A stretch of DNA of 64,000 nucleotides, taken from assembly GCA_964036275.1 (NCBI GenBank), contig OZ038433.1, positions 434,001 to 498,000 of the forward strand, written 5' to 3'. How positions within the stretch are numbered: the first letter of the stretch is position 1; each line of letters opens with the position of its first letter. This stretch comes from Litoditis marina. Taxonomy: Eukaryota > Nematoda > Chromadorea > Rhabditida > Rhabditidae. The notes beneath the pieces were generated by a model. It searched no databases. It was not told the DNA's origin and saw nothing but the letters and a program-made list of their open reading frames with translations. A program made the position numbers and the translations under genes. Of this stretch, positions 53,272 through 64,000 are shown piece by piece.

Positions 53272-54067
53272 TTAATTTTACACATAACTTGTCCGACACG
53301 TAGATTCACTCGCTTCAGCGTCTTTTGGGGTTTGGGTTCTTTTGGCGTCTAACTATAATTTTAATACTGACATGAATGACGTGGTTGAATAAATGTTTTT
53401 TAATGTTAAATTCCATGCCGCCTTCAAACTTGAGAGAAATTTCAAGTTTTCCTGTCAAACACAAAAATGTAGAACATGATATAATCAAAAGGGTGCCTAG
53501 AGCACTAAGTTCACATTATGAAGCTAAAGAAAGAAACTCAAAGGTAATGACCGTAAACCATATTTTACCGTAGTTGTCAATCAACGAGAACAATATCTTA
53601 CCGTCCGTCAACTTAACTAACCAATCTATAGACTATCGCACATTTATAACTTGATTTTTATTGAGTCAAATTTCTTCGTTTTGTTTCATTAGCTGAATTA
53701 GAAAAAGTTTAATAAGATCAAATGTACAAGTGTCGTTCAATATGCTGGACTAAAAACATATAAACACCAATCAAAGAACAACAGACTTTTATAAACTACA
53801 AAATATCGAATGATAAGAAGTATTTGTACCCCAGCACACATGCTATGCAAAACGGGTACAAAAACGATGTCTGGTAGGTAATGAACAAAATCATATAAAT
53901 ACAAGATATTATAGTAAATACATTCTCAGTCCTTAGTCCTTAGAAAACTTCAACGACGAACAAAGGTAGTGATAAACAAAGTAAGTGTACAACAAAGAAG
54001 ATCAAAACAACTGTACCAGTAACAAATCATGAGAACGCCGTGAGTATTAAATTGGAAACACATCAGA

Positions 54068-54946
54068 CTACTTCTTCTTCCTTTTATCGCGACACGCCTC
54101 GCAGTACCAGGATCCTGAAACACCCAACAATGAGAGGAGGTTAGTTGGGTCGGTTGTCTTTCTTTGCATGAAAACAATACACCGCCAAAGTCTCTTATGA
54201 GATGGGGGAGACGAACTAATTTTCATGAGAAGTACGGGTCGCTAGTTGAAAACCAGCGAATTTTATACAAAATTAGTGAAAACTAAACCAAAAATTGATG
54301 AAAACCGCAGTTTTTAATTATTTTGGAGGGATCGCGCCTTGATAATGAGCGGGGTATCGCGAGCTTTCAGAAAAAATGAGAGACCCTTGCCGGTGATAAA
54401 AACACACGAGCAACTCGGGAGACCAACAACTTATTCGTTTTCTTCTCGATTTTCGGGAAATCGCCTATATTGGATGAACCACTTGTCGTTTTCTGTGAGG
54501 AGGATGACTGTTTGAACCCTCAAACCAATATGTTCCACCTAATGTTTAAACAAACCCGGTCTATACAAAACACTTGAAAACTATACTAATTCTGAATGCG
54601 CCACTACAAACTAGAAACTAACCGGGAGGAGTTTCGGTCAACCCGACACATTGGAAGTGGAACCATTCATACTTGCAATCCTTGTTATCGCAGGCGACCA
54701 TACTGCCAAACGATACCTGAATACAAAATTGAAAGATCTAGAATAGGAAGAATAAAAGTCAATATAGATCCAGAAACTCTAAAGAGTGACGTATACTTTA
54801 TACGCGTGGACAAAACTTTTGTCCGAGAAAATGAATTCATTTCTTCATCCTATGATATGAAAATAAAGGCTCATTTTTCGTGGGACCTAAGAACACTGAC
54901 CATTTTCGTTTAGAATGAAGTACCTCAGAAATATAACTTTTCGAAT

Positions 54947-55027
<81 letters not shown>

Positions 55028-58000
55028 CCTATAGTTACCTACCTGATGACAGACACAATATCGTGGTTCACACGGGTTGACAGGCATATCAACATTCGGT
55101 TGAATCTGGATTGGTTTGAAGCCCTCCATGATTGCTCCTGTAACCAAAACGCATGTTGATTGTTGAATAAAAAACGGAATGGAGAAAGTAAATACAAACA
55201 AACGCATCCAAATTATTGTATAGTTGACACAATGCTGCCGTTCATACAAATGACAAAACACAAAATTTTCTGCGCAAACACGAAACTGACTGTATGGTGA
55301 TCTAATGAAGATATATGAAACGTGAAGTTATTTTCACTTGACAAAAATGCACATAATTTCATTTGAATGCCATCAACGTCGACTGAAGCGGCTACTTCTT
55401 TGAACAAAAGGACAACTTTCGTTGAAGTTGCATTTTATTTTAACCCCATCTTTTCTCTGGGAATCTCACCTGTTTCTGCCATCCGAGCTGTTCGATGCTC
55501 CGCCCCTTTTCGCCTCTTCTCAGTTCCCTTCTGGCCCGGTTGACGACGTTTTCCATCAGGGGAATCGCTTCCTGCAAACAATCTCTTAGTATTAGGTTAT
55601 TTTATTTGAACAAAATATAATTGTATCAATCACATTAACTTAATCATACCATCAATCTCTTAGTATTAAACTGATATGACCAATTTGCAACACATCTATT
55701 CTATTACACCTAAAGAACCATACACAGATCATGAAAATGTGGGGTCAGTGGTGACCAAGTTTCCCGACTGAATGGTCATGGTCAGTACGACCTCTCCCCT
55801 CTAAAAAAAGTGCAATTCGCCAAAAACCCCATTTCATGTTGCCAAATTTCGTGAAAATTCATCGAAAATCACAAAATTCGCCGTATTCCGAATTTTTTCT
55901 GCCCCTGCGGAGCATTAACGACACAGAAACGAAACAGAACACGAAACAGACGTTTTCCATCAGGGGAATCGCTTCCTGCAAACAATCTCTTAGTATTAGG
56001 TTATTTTATTTGAACAAAATATAATTGTATCAATCACATTAACTTAATCATACCATCAATCTCTTAGTATTAAACTGATATGACCAATTTGCAACACATC
56101 TATTCTATTACACCTAAAGAACCATACACAGATCATGAAAATGTGGGGTCAGTGGTGACCAAGTTTCCCGACTGAATGGTCATGGTCAGTACGACCTCTC
56201 CCCTCTAAAAAAAGTGCAATTCGCCAAAAACCCCATTTCATGTTGCCAAATTTCGTGAAAATTCATCGAAAATCACAAAATTCGCCGTATTCCGAATTTT
56301 TTCTGCCCCTGCGGAGCATTAACGACACAGAAACGAAACAGAACACGTAACGTAAATATTGTCTGTACAAAAGATAGACAGTTGCAGAATAGCGAGGGAA
56401 ACACTTGAACTTCTCAGTGGAGACACAAACCACAGAAAAAGCAAGAGAATCTACTGTGATCATGACAAATGACTTGTCATGATCTCATGATCGTTTTAAA
56501 GAAAGGCAAACCAACGTGTGCGAGTGTATAAAGTGCAGTATGGGCGCCGTGCCCTGTCATCTGTCTACCATTTTGTAGGTAACCGAAAAGTTAAAATAAA
56601 TCTTTTGAATACCTAAATCAGACTTTTTTTGGCAAAAACTTAGATTTGGCCGAATCGTTACTGATCGTTCATGGATTCACCGAAAACAAACAATTAATAC
56701 GGACCCCCCCCCCTCCCACATTATACATTTTATTAATAAAAAACATCTATGAGCCATATAATAAGCAGAACATTTAACAGCAATAGCATACCACTCAATT
56801 TCTTCTCTTCCTGTGTGTACTTCTTCAGCTGATAGGCGTTGAACTGTTCCACGTGAGTATCCATCTCACGAATGTGCTCATCTACCAAGTCATACATCTT
56901 TTGAGCGATCTTGATCTTCTTCTCTGATAACTTCTCCGCCTCTTTGTATTGTAACTGCAAAACTCTGTACTCTGTTCACACATATAAATAGGAAGATGCG
57001 ATGTTTTCCAAAATGAACAAAATCTGTCAGTAACGACATCAAAAAAACAAATTATCCGGTCATGATACAACGAATTCAAATCATTCATTTGAGCGACTAC
57101 ATCAAATAATGATAATTAAAGTATACACGCCAATTTTCATATCCATCTTTCAAATACCCTCTCAGAATGATGCTGACGCGTGACGCATAACTGCTTTAAC
57201 CACGTTTCTCTAGTATTTCTCTAGTTCTTGATTCCGTTTAAATGAAAAAATATTGCATGGTGGTAACGCACATTCGAATTACCACGGACACCATCTATGG
57301 TGATGGTTGGTACACTAGGTATTTCTCAACTTTGGGAATGAGTCTCAGTTCATTCTAGAATATACATACACTTGTTCGTCATTTGTGCTTTTTTTTATAT
57401 AATCGTGAGTCGCTAAAATGTGAAATCGCTGTGTGCCCACTCACCTCGATATCTTTGAAAGCCTTGACCGCCTGATCGCGACTCAATTTTCGGTGATTCT
57501 TCGTGTGGGCCAGAGTTTTTTGCTTGATTTCTCGCATGATAGAATCAACCTGCAAGAACCAAAATAATAATAATATAACGATTTTATTATTATTATAACC
57601 TGCAAGAACCAAAATATTATTGTCACATGTCATAACTCTGGGCAATTACTGTGATGGCGATTCAAATTTCAACACAACTTGAACGGACTTTCCACGTTCT
57701 TGATGTAACACAAACACAATTACATTAGAACATTATTTTTTGCTTTTCTTATTGCAAACTGTTGCGCATTGTTATTGTTCTGCACAATTTAGTTTTGCGC
57801 TGTGCGGATGAACTACTTCCACAACCGGAACTGGTAAAAGATTTAGTGCATTAACAAGTATATAATAGACTCAAGCGCGAAAAGATAACTACATCATAGT
57901 TTACCTTCTCGTCCAATTCCTTGATTTCATCTGAGGTCTCTTTGATGACTGGCGGCAAGTCCTCCATCTTATCCATATACTTCTTTAACTGGTCTGTCAT
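54068..58000 (-). CDS. ING-family protein (N-terminal ING domain, C-terminal PHD finger), probably ING3-like
   Basis: Exons in transcript order: 58000-57905, 57549-57445, 56954-56792, 55571-55470, 55137-55043, 54716-54623, 54114-54068. All phases join; 233 residues. The ING domain (about 1-121) is helical, with [12 protein letters not shown] and [12 protein letters not shown]. The middle (123-155) is basic. The PHD finger (183-226) keeps all eight zinc ligands: C183, C185, C196, C201, H207, C210, C223, C226, plus the aromatic residues Y182 and W205 that in this family read trimethylated H3K4. It ends RDKRKKK. Such proteins bring histone acetyltransferase or deacetylase complexes to active chromatin. 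Wording such as [14 protein letters not shown] is closest to ING3 from memory, but the class is not certain. The ATG follows acceptor TATACAG directly. Odd: the 3' splice sites of exons 2 and 4 are each duplicated upstream. Confidence 0.93.
54180..54397. repeat. Inverted-repeat element, CTCTTATGAGA family, copy 2
   Basis: CACCGCCAAAGTCTCTTATG at the left, AATGAGAGACCCTTGCCGGT at the right. It lies in the last intron of the ING gene. Relative at 33468-33626. Confidence 0.65.
54945..55024 (+). repeat. GA microsatellite in an ING intron
   Basis: About 80 bases of GA with one AAAG interruption, 19 bases beyond the donor of the PHD exon on the gene strand (CT-rich in the transcript). Confidence 0.95.
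55546..56347. repeat. Tandem duplication of 398 bases covering an ING acceptor and exon start
   Basis: 55546-55943 and 55950-56347 are the same sequence at an offset of 404 bases, with six bases between. I saw no difference on reading. Each copy holds the acceptor and first 26 bases of ING exon 4; only the copy at 55546 continues into the full exon. Confidence 0.95.
57545..57612. repeat. Local duplication of the ING exon 2 acceptor
   Basis: AACCTGCAAGAACCAAAAT occurs at 57548 and again 50 bases on at 57598, so the transcript has two identical acceptors, TTTTGGTTCTTGCAG then GTT. The inner one at 57549 opens exon 2. Using the outer one adds 50 bases with stops. Confidence 0.85.
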
Positions 58001-58001
58001 C
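58000..58001 (-). promoter_or_regulatory. Candidate spliced-leader acceptor, ING gene
   Basis: On the minus strand CATTTTATACAG is followed immediately by ATG. Confidence 0.5.
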
Positions 58002-58002
58002 T

Positions 58003-61000
58003 GTATAAAATGAACATAATCAAGCAAATATCTATCGGAATGGGCGTTCCCGATAATGTTGATTGGTTTCCACCCTCTTGAACGGTTCGTACAGAACACT
58101 AACGTATGAAAAAAAGCGTTAGTCACAAGTATCCCCAAGCTCGGGAGAGAGAATGACCAGTTCTTGTCCAGTAGCCCAGCTTTTAAACTGAAGCTGGGTG
58201 GGAAGCGATAACATAGAAATGCAATTAGAGGAAAACGCAATACGAACATCTCGTCTCCAACAATCAATAAACACAGGTAGGAAACAGAAGTACTCGTTAA
58301 ATTGGTCAGCAATCATTAAAAATGAGGAATTCGGTTTTTTGAAAATTTGGAAAACGCGCGCAGTTACTCTGCGTAACACATGTCAGCCCTCACGACAGAT
58401 AACTTGAAATCACATTTTTGGCGCCGCGCCGATTACTGTAGAGGTTTGCTTGCTTTGAGCAGTGATTGCACGTATCGCGGCCCTCTCCCACATCACTCCC
58501 TGTGACTTTATAACCAGTTTATGACTGATAACCCATCACCTGCTCAGTATTTGACAATTTCTCGAGCCATTGAAAAACATTTGAATGTGTAGCGTTTTAG
58601 TTAAGTGTACTTTTGATCAAATCAAATTGAAACATTATACACTTAGTTAAAGAGTCACATGAAGAATAATTCATATTTTCACGATGAAATCTGTTTTGCT
58701 ATCTGATTACCGATGGTTTGCCTGGATATTTGAAGAGGAAAAGTATCACCTACAGTAACCTGTAACCTTTACACTCTGAAGATATGTGGAACATCGGGTT
58801 CTGAGGTCTCCTGATCTATACCAAAAACTATTACATATTTTTTCAACACAATCAGTGTCTAAAATACACAAAGTGGCCGTGGCGTGTTCTACTGAAATAT
58901 TTTTCTCTGAATGTATCAAAATTGCTTTTCTCCACTTTTTATATGATTCATTTTCCAACTGTTAGATGAAGTCTGATCTAAAATACATTAGTTTTTTGAT
59001 AACCAAATGGAATTGAGCTGAAATGTTGGCAATATGTCACGAAGTCCGACCAACATACACGATTTCGAACTTATATTTACCATTGTCTCCAATCAATTTG
59101 ATTCTACAAAAAAGCCTATTCAAAGATAAGATTATCGATATTTCTAGAGATCAGCTGATATGTTCATATTGTTGAGCGGATTGAACGGTAATCGATAAAC
59201 CATATCAATTGACTTTTTTTCGCAAGACAAACAAATAGAGCCTCAATTTCGGGGCTCAGCCGTGTGCACTACAAACATGTATTCTTTCTCCTTATCATTT
59301 TCTGGCGGCTTCTTTTATTGGCGGATGGTTCCTGTTCGTCTGTCCGGTACAGATCTCTATCTAACAGTCGAGATAACAACTCAACACTCCAAATCAGCAC
59401 CAAACACTTGTTTTCCTGCTTTTATGTGTTATAAAGGTTTTTTTTACCAAGAATTTTTTTATTTCCCCTTACTCTATTCTATATTTCTCTCATGTCTTCT
59501 TCTGTTCTGTTTTTGTTAATTTCTTTCTCTCTCGCTCCCTCTTACCCTCTCTCCTCCTCTCTCCATCTTCATATCTCTCCCCTCCCTCATTTTCTGCCCA
59601 TTTACTTCTTCTTTATCTCAATTGTTGCACCTGTGTTCATTCGGTATCTCTTTTCATGTATCCCTTTAAGAGATGTCATCCGCCCTCAATCCCCCTCATA
59701 AATTTCCGTTCGGCGCCTCATAGGCGCACTTTTTCATTACTGTCTCTCTAATGGCTCCTCGCCACACACGCTGCACATCTTTCGGAGACCACCCAGGTGG
59801 AAAATGACCTTTCACGGCTACCGTATACTGCTATACTGTTAGTCAATTGCACCGTCACGTGAAACGTTGTAAACACAGCAGAACTCACGAACGTGCAATG
59901 ACAAAGTGCACTATTCCTCATTAGAATGCTAAGATTACGTGACTATTCAATTAACTCCTTGTATACTTGAAAATACTATGCAGATAAGAGGTAACGACGG
60001 AGTTTACATTGCATGATAATAGATAAACGTTTCACGGGACCAAATTCATTTACTGGTAGACTTGTACTTCGACTACAAGACTGTGAAATCTTCGCATATC
60101 ATTGTCTGTTGGTTAGCATTAGCAATGTATCATGTTTCATAAAAGAACGAAATTTTCAACATTATGAAGTACCGCGAACTGTTCTGATTGAACGATTCAT
60201 CCAATTATGGTTTTAAATGTCTTCGTTTCCAGAGAATTAACATTATTGTTTCATCTGCTACATTCAATTATTCTTCTCAATCCTTGGCTCGAAATAATTA
60301 CAATACAATATATGTCATCCATACATGATTGATCATTCATTATGTTTTCGAATTACCTTAGAGAATATAAACTTACATGGGAAACATTTGACACAGAAAG
60401 AAGCGTTTATGTTCGAAACTTCAGCAATCTGTGTTTTCTCCTCATCACATTCTATCGCGGGAATCTTTTTTGATGACCACAAAAATCACGTGATCACTTG
60501 TCACGACTAGTTTTTGAACAGTTTCTGTTGTTTTTCTCTTATTCACATAATTGTGCCAGTTATTGTTTTGTAGAATTGCACCCCTTGAGAAACCCTGCTT
60601 GCCCAACACTTTTTTTGAGAAAATCTTTGAGTGGGATTTGTGTTAAAATGATCTTTAAAACGAGTCGAAGGTCAGAGAACATCCGAAAATTACCGTATGC
60701 TGCTGACCTTGAAATCCAGCTCGCGCAACCGTTCATTCGTAGTAATTGTCATGCGATATTTGGCAATCGCGCACATGAATCATACAGTATCTAGAACATT
60801 AGTAACAATGGTCATTTTTGAGATTGTGTCTCTACACTTGCTAATGTTCTTAGTAAAATTACCGTTGTATAAGTTTGTTCCTAGGATTTTGATTTTTCAT
60901 TTTTCGGTCGTCTTCAGTGCGTACACTGGAAACATTGCAGCTTTTCCCTATCTTTTGTAACTCTTACTTCAGGCTGATAATTGGAGATGAACCCCCGTGA

Positions 61001-61140
61001 GCTGTAGTTGAGCTAACTTCAATATCTTGCTCAGGGTGGAAAGTAAACCGTGCCAGTATTTTTGAACCAATTTTTCTCTCTCTACCCTTTTCCCACCTAA
61101 TCTACCACTTCTCTCTTTCCGTTCTCCATTTCTCTATGCA
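58003..61140. other. Divergent intergenic region between ING and the LRIG-like gene
   Basis: Presumed promoters of both genes. Contains a CT-rich patch (about 59520-59620), MITE copy H (59832-59965), and otherwise AT-rich sequence. No exon was found. Confidence 0.5.
59832..59965 (-). mobile_element. Tc1/mariner-type MITE, copy H
   Basis: Starts TATACTGTTAGTCAATTGCA and ends CAATTAACTCCTTGTATAC. Confidence 0.8.
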
Positions 61141-61142
61141 GG
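61141..61142 (+). promoter_or_regulatory. Candidate spliced-leader acceptor, LRIG-like gene
   Basis: TTTCTCTATGCAG is followed by 11 bases and the ATG at 61153. Confidence 0.45.
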
Positions 61143-61152
61143 GCATGTGCCG

Positions 61153-63913
61153 ATGTTGTATTCGCTGCTTCTTCTAACCGCGGCCCTCTTCTCAGTCAGC
61201 CGTGCTTGTCCCGCGGCCTGTACCTGTACAGGTCCGCGGTTGGACTGCGCCAAACGCGGTCTAACAACCACGCCGCGTAGCATCCCGAACATCATCAAGC
61301 ACGTGTGAGTATCTGGGGCTGTTCATTTTTAACTTCAAGTCTGCACATGAGACTTCCACTCTGAAACTCGGAATGAAGGAAGTAGTAGTTCGTATTTCCA
61401 GACGAAATACAATTATCAAGTTCCGCGTTTTCTTTAGCCTTTCTCCAAAATAAAAAAAAACACCAATCTATGGTTTGAAAGTTGTTGTGGAAAAACTTCC
61501 CAACGAACAGCAGAAACTGGGATGTACCGTATAACTCTTCTGTTTTTCAGGGACCTCCGAGGCAACGATATCGATTTCCTGAATGGAACCGCGTTCGAAA
61601 ATGCTCCGGGTGTCATTTCGATGTGAGACAAGCTTTTTGCTTCAAAGACCTTAGACCGTTCTCACTACTTAACTACTTATGAATATCCCGGCCTGCGTCT
61701 CCTCAAACACACGATATTTTCCTGGTCTCACTTTCGACGGGGATACATGATTGCGAAAAGGAGCATTGAGCATCCCTCACTCATTGAAATCAAGTCCACA
61801 CACAATGCATGGTTTGACACAATGAAGTATGTATACTGCATTTTACATGTAATGCTACCTAGATGAAATTAATTGTTTCAATTGAATGACTCCAATATTC
61901 GAAACATCTCATTGCCAATCTGCCCGCTTTTGTAGACTCTTGCGAACTCTGGCAAGAAATATCGATTCAAAACCTGTTGTAATTTCATTAATATACATAA
62001 AATACTATGATTGAAAGACAAATGAACAAGCTAGAGTCGTGATAACTAACTCCGCGTTTTGCAGCGACGCGTCCGACAATCGAATTCGAGACGTGGATCC
62101 CTCCATTTTTCAATTAGCGAATTTGTCTATATTGTAAGTTTTCTCCACTAATTAATTTTGAAAAAAACCTTTGAGAAAAAGTTCGGACGATTGAAGGTTT
62201 GTGGCATGAAGAAAACCATATAAATGTTTTCCAGACGTCTCTTATAGTTTACCAGACACTGAACAACATCAACAACTGCGTTCGCAAAAGCTACAGACTA
62301 GGTGTGAAAAGTTATATACGAAAAAGGAAATGAATGTTTAAATTTACAGAATACTTCGAAAGAATCGTCTCTCTTCTATCCCCACTTCTTTTCCATTGCT
62401 TGAAAAACTTGATCTGTAAGTTAGAATTTATTGGTTACGAGTCTGTTAGCGTGCTGGTACTACACTTTGAACTAAAAAAAGAAAAATACGTGTACGAGTT
62501 TAATAATTATACAGAAGTCAGTGTACGAACGGGTATACGGCTTAATGTTCACGTTAGCTACGGATTCTATCTTGACAATTTTTCAATGAAATGATAACAA
62601 AGCCGAATAACTATTTTTCTGCACAATGAATCAACATCAACGCACACTTTCTATTACTCCAAAAGTTTATTAAATGAGCTGTCTCAGAAGTTCGAACACG
62701 CTGTCGTCGTTGTCAGCCGCTGACCTACGGGTTCTGTCGGCGGTTCGGTCGGTAGATCTGTCGCGGAACCACATTACTTCCATCGAGACGGCCACGTCGC
62801 CGCCACGCAGCCGGCTGCAACGATTGTCAGTTGTTGGCATATTTGTTAAATCAAACTCGGAGTAGTATTGAACTCTAATTTCAGTGGCGACGCTCAGGCT
62901 TTCTGCCTTTTCAAAGTCAATTAAGTCAATTAGCAAATCACAATAAACTTATGTGATGATGATTCATTACAAGTGAGAGCGTGAAAAATATGAACGTGAA
63001 TGAAAAAGAGAAAGAAATGTGTAATGAACAAGATTGTCAGTTGGTTCACCACAAAACTTATATAGGGTGAAGAATTGTATGTATTGTGGTTTGATGTCTA
63101 CAAATATTAACATATCATAACTCCCGTTGCTCGACTGCATTGCAGTGAGATAAAACTACAAATACGAACAGCATATACAGTTTTTTTGTCTAGAAAGAAT
63201 CGTATACTCCAAGAGGAAACAGAATAGTCATGTGGAACGTGAGGAAACATCAGCTAATGAAAAACATTTTTTTGCTATTTCTCGAGTTCTTAAGAAAACT
63301 TCAGCATAAATCATGGTATTCGGTGATTCCGAATCAGTATGTGTGTTCCAGGGACTTGGCCTCGAATCTTCTGCGAGACCTGCCGGCCGGGGCTTTCGCT
63401 GTATTTCCCCTCATCACTTCGTTGCGGCTGCACCGGAACAAAATTGCGAAAATTGACAAGAATACCTTCAAAGCACTCTCAAAATTAGAGTCCTTGTAAG
63501 TACTACTAATTCATCTGCTGTCTTGATGGGAGCATACTGTTTGTCTCACTTGTTTTGTTGTGTAGTGTTGTGTTTGACTATCTGGAAAAAAGGTAATCAG
63601 AACGTGTGAAAAGCGGTACAGTAATCAGATGACACCTGAAGGTGCGATCTGGTTTCCTGAGCTGGTGTTACACTACTGAAAATCAGCGTTTTTTCTCACA
63701 TTTGCTCAAGAATGAGAACAAGTCAGTCTTGTTTCATTGGTATCACCTAGGAGTGACGACGAAAACTATTAATCGTGCCAGTTTTACATATTACAAAGTG
63801 TCACATACTTTCAGAGACTTGACCAGAAATCATCTAAAAGAAGTGTCATCTTTAACTTTTGATTCCCTCTCCTCGCTCATTGATCTCTCGCTATCAAGAA
63901 ACAGTATTAGCAG
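61153..63913 (+). CDS. LRIG/SMA-10-like leucine-rich repeat protein, 5' part (3' part outside window)
   Basis: Exons: 61153-61304, 61551-61622, 62065-62133, 62350-62415, 62688-62825, 63352-63495, 63815-63913, then the window ends in an intron. Every internal junction has phase 2, so each exon carries about one or two repeats; 246 residues so far. Residues 1-18 (MLYSLLLLTAALFSVSRA) are a signal peptide. Next is a cysteine-rich LRR N-cap (ACPAACTCTG, LDCAKRGL), then repeats such as VDLSRNHITSI, LRLHRNKIAKID, LDLTRNHLKEV and LSLSRNSIS. Spacing and wording resemble LRIG proteins; the C. elegans member, SMA-10, promotes BMP signalling at the cell surface. Slit-type or other LRR receptors remain possible because Ig or EGF domains would lie beyond the window. 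The ATG at 61153 follows an acceptor by 11 bases; an out-of-frame ATG at 61145 opens a 10-codon upstream frame. Confidence 0.85.
61684..61750. repeat. Fragment of the CCGGGATCTTCTAG family
   Basis: Contains CCTGCGTCTCCTCAAACACA and GACGGGGATAC, matching the inner part of the element at 42405 in reverse. In intron 2 of the LRIG-like gene. Confidence 0.5.
63085..63160. repeat. Diverged TGTAGTTTGA foldback
   Basis: TGTGGTTTGATG at the left and TAAAACTACA at the right, 76 bases, in intron 5 of the LRIG-like gene. Confidence 0.45.
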
Positions 63914-64000
63914 GTAGTTTTCTGCATTTTCATTGTAGATCAATGTTTTTATACCACATTTGTTCTACTAGTATGATTCTAGGTACTTCATTGCAAACGT

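Larger units (their letters stand above)
51355..54067. other. Convergent intergenic region; repeats only
   Basis: Between the stops of aminoacylase-1 (+) and the ING gene (-). Holds a composite repeat (51410-52560), a large foldback (52891-53271) and AT-rich sequence (53300-54067) in which I see no exon. Confidence 0.6.

Noticed and set aside
52923..53299. Cysteine-containing peptide MCELCLVRPRYQQK on both strands
   Set aside because: Identical on both strands because of the perfect foldback, not because of coding selection.

Overview
The window is nuclear DNA of a nematode. It is AT-rich, with multi-exon genes, GT-AG introns and acceptors of the TTTCAG/TTCCAG type. No sequence search could be run. 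The placement rests on protein similarity from memory, such as a CAL-type EF-hand protein and an LRIG/SMA-10-like protein, and on one shared feature: every predicted start codon has a 3' splice acceptor 0 to 22 bases upstream, as expected where spliced-leader RNA is trans-spliced onto mRNA. The long, repeat-filled introns are unlike compact Caenorhabditis elegans genes. The species is not identified.

Seven protein-coding genes were rebuilt exon by exon, and all exon phases join in frame. (1) A calmodulin-like four-EF-hand gene (+, 346-5061). (2) An IQSEC/BRAG-type Arf exchange factor with IQ, Sec7 and PH domains (+, 19013-34436), with a possible second first exon at 28252. (3) A small lysine-rich protein I do not recognise (+, 35870-36797). 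(4) A PP1-like phosphatase (-, 37809-41895). (5) Aminoacylase-1 (+, 43540-51354). (6) An ING-family PHD-finger protein (-, 54068-58000). (7) The first seven exons of an LRIG/SMA-10-like leucine-rich repeat receptor (+, from 61153, running off the window). The lysine-rich gene and the phosphatase converge, the phosphatase and the aminoacylase diverge, the aminoacylase and ING converge, and ING and the LRIG-like gene diverge. I see no operon-like spacing and no shared pathway; several products (EF-hand, Arf-GEF, phosphatase, BMP co-receptor-like) are signalling proteins.

The rest is intron and intergenic sequence packed with short, non-coding, inverted-repeat elements of at least six families (a Tc1/mariner-type MITE in eight copies, a CCGGGATCTTCTAG-ended family, an AACCCGG/GGTTACC family, a TGTAGTTTGA foldback family and others). 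There are also large near-perfect foldbacks (8882-9416, 52891-53271), short hairpins, composite repeats with a GC-rich head and a degenerate tandem tail, two tandem tRNA-Cys-like Pol III units, long GA/CT tracts and mono-G/C tracts.

I found no CRISPR, phage or gene-cluster system. The observations most worth following are the duplicated 3' splice sites in the ING gene (one would create an in-frame 24-base microexon), the long foldbacks as double-stranded RNA sources, the composite tandem repeats, and the alternative polybasic start of the Arf-GEF.
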